Positions 7,772 to 10,394 of a stretch of 10,394 bases of DNA are shown here, piece by piece. The DNA is from an uncultured Lysobacterales bacterium (GTDB taxonomy: Bacteria; Pseudomonadota; Gammaproteobacteria; Xanthomonadales; SZUA-36): positions 1 through 10,394 of the forward strand of contig CALKKN010000056.1 of assembly GCA_937995275.1 (NCBI GenBank), written 5' to 3'. The position numbers and the translations under genes were made by a program. How positions within the stretch are numbered: position 1 is the stretch's first letter; every line of letters starts with the position of its first letter. The notes under the pieces were generated by a model that was not told where the DNA came from, did not search any database, and worked only from the letters and a program-made list of their open reading frames with translations.

Positions 7772-8779
7772 ATGCAAATAGGCCCACATCGACTGGACAA
7801 TCCGCTGGCGCTGGCCCCGATGGTCGGGGTCACCGACAAATTCTTCCGGCGCCTGTGCCGCTCCCTCGGCGCGGGCTACGTGGTGTCCGAGATGCTGGCC
7901 TCCGACCCCGCACTGCGGGACACCCGGCTTGCCCGGCTGCGCGGCGATTTCGAGGGCGAGGCCAGCCCGATCGCAGTGCAGATCGCCGGCAGCGACCCCC
8001 AGTGGATGGCTGCCGCGGCGCAATACAACGTCATGCGCGGCGCCGAGATTGTCGATATCAACATGGGATGCCCGGCCAAGAAGGTGTGCAACAAGCTCGC
8101 GGGCTCCGCCCTGCTGTCGCATCCCGGTTTGGTCCGCTCGATCCTGGAGTCCGTGGTCGCCGCCGTCGACGTGCCGGTGACGCTGAAGATCCGCACCGGC
8201 CCCAGCACGCGGGAACGCAACGGGGTGGAGATCGCCCGCATTGCCGAAGACGCCGGCATCGCGGCGCTGGCCGTGCATGGGCGCAGCCGGGCCGACCGGT
8301 TCAGGGGGCAGGCCGAGTACGACACCATCCGGCAGATCTGCCGCGCGGTCGCCATCCCGGTGTTCGCCAACGGCGACATCGATTCGCCCGAAAAAGCTGC
8401 CGCCGTGCTGGACCACACGGGGGCCGCCGGCCTGATGATCGGCCGGGCCGCACAGGGTAATCCATGGATTTTCAGGGAGATCGGGCACTATCTCGAAAAC
8501 GGTTCGGTCCCGGCGCCGCCCCCTCCCCAGGAAGTGCTGGACGTGATCGAGGGCCATCTCGCGGAACTGCACCGGGCATATGGCGAACCTGCCGGCGTGC
8601 GGGTCGCCCGTAAGCACATCGGCTGGTACCTGGACGGCCGTCCCGACGCGCTCGAGGTGCGGCGCCGCCTGATGCGGGTGGGAACGGCGGCGGAACAGTT
8701 CCACCTGCTGCGGGCCTATTTCCAGTCGCCGCGGTTGTCGGCCGGTCGTTCCCGCCCGGCGGCCCGCATCGCGGCCTGA
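7772..8779 (+). CDS. dusB: tRNA-dihydrouridine synthase B
   Basis: DusB is an FMN-dependent enzyme that reduces uridine to dihydrouridine in the tRNA D-loop (U17 in E. coli) using NADPH. The protein has 335 residues (E. coli 321). The flavin barrel shows APM (15-17), QIAGSDP (70-76), NMGCPAKK with catalytic Cys100, LKIRTG (138-143), HGR (169-171), NGDI (200-203) and MIGRAAQGNPWIF (222-234). A helical C-terminal tRNA-binding region includes VARKHIGWYL. MGCPAKKV followed by NKLAGSALL marks it as DusB rather than DusA or DusC. The final 18 or so residues are an Arg/Ala-rich tail not found in E. coli. The ATG at 7772 fits the family start, though the ribosome site is weak. In many gammaproteobacteria fis follows dusB; here mfd does. 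Confidence 0.95.
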   Translation: MQIGPHRLDNPLALAPMVGVTDKFFRRLCRSLGAGYVVSEMLASDPALRDTRLARLRGDFEGEASPIAVQIAGSDPQWMAAAAQYNVMRGAEIVDINMGCPAKKVCNKLAGSALLSHPGLVRSILESVVAAVDVPVTLKIRTGPSTRERNGVEIARIAEDAGIAALAVHGRSRADRFRGQAEYDTIRQICRAVAIPVFANGDIDSPEKAAAVLDHTGAAGLMIGRAAQGNPWIFREIGHYLENGSVPAPPPPQEVLDVIEGHLAELHRAYGEPAGVRVARKHIGWYLDGRPDALEVRRRLMRVGTAAEQFHLLRAYFQSPRLSAGRSRPAARIAA

Positions 8780-8802
8780 TGCCGCGCCCGGCGAGGCAGT
8801 GA
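8779..8802 (+). CDS. Possible 7-codon coupling ORF between dusB and mfd
   Basis: The dusB stop overlaps an ATG as TGATG. That ATG reads seven codons (MPRPARQ) to a TGA at 8800-8802, which overlaps the GTG start of mfd as GTGA. The peptide is too short to be expected to act. The arrangement could hand terminating dusB ribosomes on to mfd, whose own GAGG lies only 2 nt before the GTG. Chance occurrence is quite possible. Confidence 0.2.
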   Translation: MPRPARQ

Positions 8803-10394
8803 ACCCGGGTCCCTTCGCGGCCAGATTTCAGCCGGACGCCGGCGCCGGGGAATCCTGGGGCGGGCTGTTCGGCAGTTCGCTGGCAGTGGCCATCCGCTCG
8901 GCCGCCGGCACGCATGCACAGGTAACGCTGGTCGTCACGCGTTCGAGCCATCAAGCCCATCTCCTGGCCCGGGATCTCGATCTGCTGGCCACGACGCCCC
9001 TGCCGGTCTGGCTGTTCCCCGACCACGAGACCTTGCCTTACGATCCGTTCTCCCCCCACCCGGACATCATTGCGGACCGCATCCGTACGCTGGCGGCCCT
9101 TGCCTCCGCGCGGCAGGGAATCCTGCTGGCACCCGTGTCGTCGCTGCTGCAGCGCCTGCCGCCGGCGGACTACATCCTGCAGCGCAGTTTCGATCTGGCG
9201 GTCGGACAGCAGCTGGCCCTCGACGCCTTTCGCCGCCAGTTGCACCACGCCGGTTACGAGCCGGCCGAGCAGGTGTACCAGGCGGGTCAGTACGCCGTTC
9301 GGGGCTCGGTGATCGACCTGTTTCCGGCCGGCAGTTCCACACCGTTTCGGCTCGACCTGTTCGACGAGGAGATCGACAGCATCCGGCTGTTCGACCCGGA
9401 GTCGCAGCGCTCCACGGGCAAGGTCGAGCGCATCGCCCTGCTGCCCGCGCGCGAGTACCCCTGTGACGAGGCCGGTCTGGAAGCGTTCCGGCGAGCGTTC
9501 CGCTACCGCTTCGACGTGGATACGCGCAACGTAACGCTCTACCAGGACCTGCGCGCCGGGGTACACCCGCAGGGCCTCGAGCAGTACCTGCCGCTGTTTC
9601 ACGACCGGACCTCCTTCCTGCTCGACTATCTGCAGGCGCCCCCCCACCTGCTGATCCAGAAAGGGGTCCTGGAGACCGCAGCGGACCTGACGCGCAGGAC
9701 CCGCGAACGCTGGGAGCAACGCCGACACGACATCGAGCGTCCGGTGCTGGATCCGGAAGAGCTCTTTTTCGCGCCGGCCGAACTGGGCGAGCGGTTGGAC
9801 GCGTTGCCGGCGGTGGCCCTGCTGGGCCCGGAGGAAGCGGCTGACGCGACCACGGTGTTCGCTACCGACCCGGCCCCCGATCTGCATATTCATGAACGCG
9901 GCCGCGAGGGCGCGGCCCGGTTGCAGGAGTTCCTCGCGCAATTTCCGGGCCGCGTGCTGTTTGCGGCCGACACCCCCGGCCGCCGTGAGGTCCTTCGGAG
10001 TACGCTCACTGCTTTCGGGATCGCGCCGGAAACGTTCAACGCCTTCGCGGACTTCGACCACAGCGGGGAACGGCTCGGACTGGCCGTCCTGCCGGTGGAC
10101 GACGGCTTTGTGACTGCGGACGCGCCGGGCGGGGGCCTGGCGTTGATCACCGAGACACAGTTGTTCGGTGGCCGCTCGCGCTCCAGGGTTCAGCGCGGCG
10201 TGCGCCCCGCAGCGGACCGCGACCCGGAGTCGATCATCCGCAACCTCACCGATCTGGCGGCCGGCGCGCCGGTCGTTCACGAAGATCACGGTGTCGGGCG
10301 CTACGTCGGCCTGGAGATGCTGGAGATCGACGGCCGGCCGGCGGAATTTCTGATGCTGGAATACGCCGGCAGCGACAAGCTCTACGTGCCGGTT
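8799..10394 (+). CDS. mfd: Transcription-repair coupling factor Mfd, N-terminal 532 residues (partial)
   Basis: Mfd is an ATP-driven DNA translocase that removes RNA polymerase stalled at lesions and recruits UvrA. The frame is open from GTG 8799 to the right edge; about 46 percent of a usual 1150-residue protein is present. Visible parts are the UvrB-homology module, with HETLPYDPFSPHPDIIADR (about 76-94), YAVRGSVIDLFPAGS and RLDLFDEEIDSIRLFDPESQRS, then the less conserved D3 region, and from about residue 490 the RNA polymerase interaction domain (VVHEDHGVGRYVGLEMLE) with EFLMLEYAGSDKLYVPV at the edge. The translocase motor and the C-terminal domain are outside the window. GTG 8799 puts the N-terminus within a few residues of E. 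coli Mfd. The start lies 19 nt after the dusB stop, so an operon is likely. A 605-codon antisense frame over this region is a GC-bias shadow. Confidence 0.96.
   Translation, partial: MNPGPFAARFQPDAGAGESWGGLFGSSLAVAIRSAAGTHAQVTLVVTRSSHQAHLLARDLDLLATTPLPVWLFPDHETLPYDPFSPHPDIIADRIRTLAALASARQGILLAPVSSLLQRLPPADYILQRSFDLAVGQQLALDAFRRQLHHAGYEPAEQVYQAGQYAVRGSVIDLFPAGSSTPFRLDLFDEEIDSIRLFDPESQRSTGKVERIALLPAREYPCDEAGLEAFRRAFRYRFDVDTRNVTLYQDLRAGVHPQGLEQYLPLFHDRTSFLLDYLQAPPHLLIQKGVLETAADLTRRTRERWEQRRHDIERPVLDPEELFFAPAELGERLDALPAVALLGPEEAADATTVFATDPAPDLHIHERGREGAARLQEFLAQFPGRVLFAADTPGRREVLRSTLTAFGIAPETFNAFADFDHSGERLGLAVLPVDDGFVTADAPGGGLALITETQLFGGRSRSRVQRGVRPAADRDPESIIRNLTDLAAGAPVVHEDHGVGRYVGLEMLEIDGRPAEFLMLEYAGSDKLYVPV

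Noticed and set aside
8472..10289. 605-codon open frame on the minus strand
   Set aside because: It lies wholly antisense to dusB and mfd, whose protein motifs are unmistakable. Long antisense frames are expected from the GC bias at third codon positions, and no family is recognisable in it.

Overview
The window looks like a stretch of core chromosome from a GC-rich gammaproteobacterium. The evidence is protein similarity recalled from E. coli and its relatives (PpsR, PpsA, Orn, RsgA, DusB, Mfd), the conserved divergent pairs ppsR/ppsA and orn/rsgA, and the strong GC bias at third codon positions, which throws up long antisense shadow ORFs. A Chromatiales or Ectothiorhodospiraceae-like lineage would fit, but genus cannot be read from this sequence.

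Layout. Positions 1-155 hold the 5' end of an unrecognised minus-strand gene with its own sigma70-type promoter. Positions 156-531 are a lower-GC intergenic region that ends in a Rho-independent terminator serving two minus-strand tRNA genes, tRNA-Ala(GGC) followed by tRNA-Glu(UUC). These are driven by a near-consensus promoter at 713-741. Further along the minus strand come a DUF1249 protein (750-1259) and the PEP-synthase regulatory protein ppsR (1286-2101). Divergent from ppsR is ppsA (2156-4513). It converges on the minus-strand oligoribonuclease gene orn (4532-5101), which is in turn divergent from rsgA (5171-6058). The plus strand continues with a small exported protein (6127-6447), a TraB-family membrane protein (6498-7754), dusB (7772-8779) and the first 532 codons of mfd, which runs off the right edge.

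How the genes work together. PpsA makes PEP from pyruvate for gluconeogenesis, and PpsR switches PpsA on and off at a threonine two residues from the catalytic histidine; both the threonine and the histidine are visible. Orn (clearance of nanoRNA and pGpG), RsgA (30S maturation), DusB (dihydrouridine in tRNA), Mfd (transcription-coupled repair) and the two tRNAs are RNA, translation or repair housekeeping functions. No mobile element, CRISPR array, defence locus or biosynthetic cluster is visible.

I found no convincing undescribed system. The details most worth a second look are a G6-G67 mismatch in the tRNA-Glu acceptor stem, a 50-nt spacer before the TraB gene built of two adjacent hairpins, mini-ORFs whose stops overlap the non-ATG starts of rsgA and mfd, a T7 tract between two out-of-frame starts of the DUF1249 gene, and a palindrome between ppsR and ppsA. 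The uncharacterised small exported protein and the TraB-family protein are the real unknowns.
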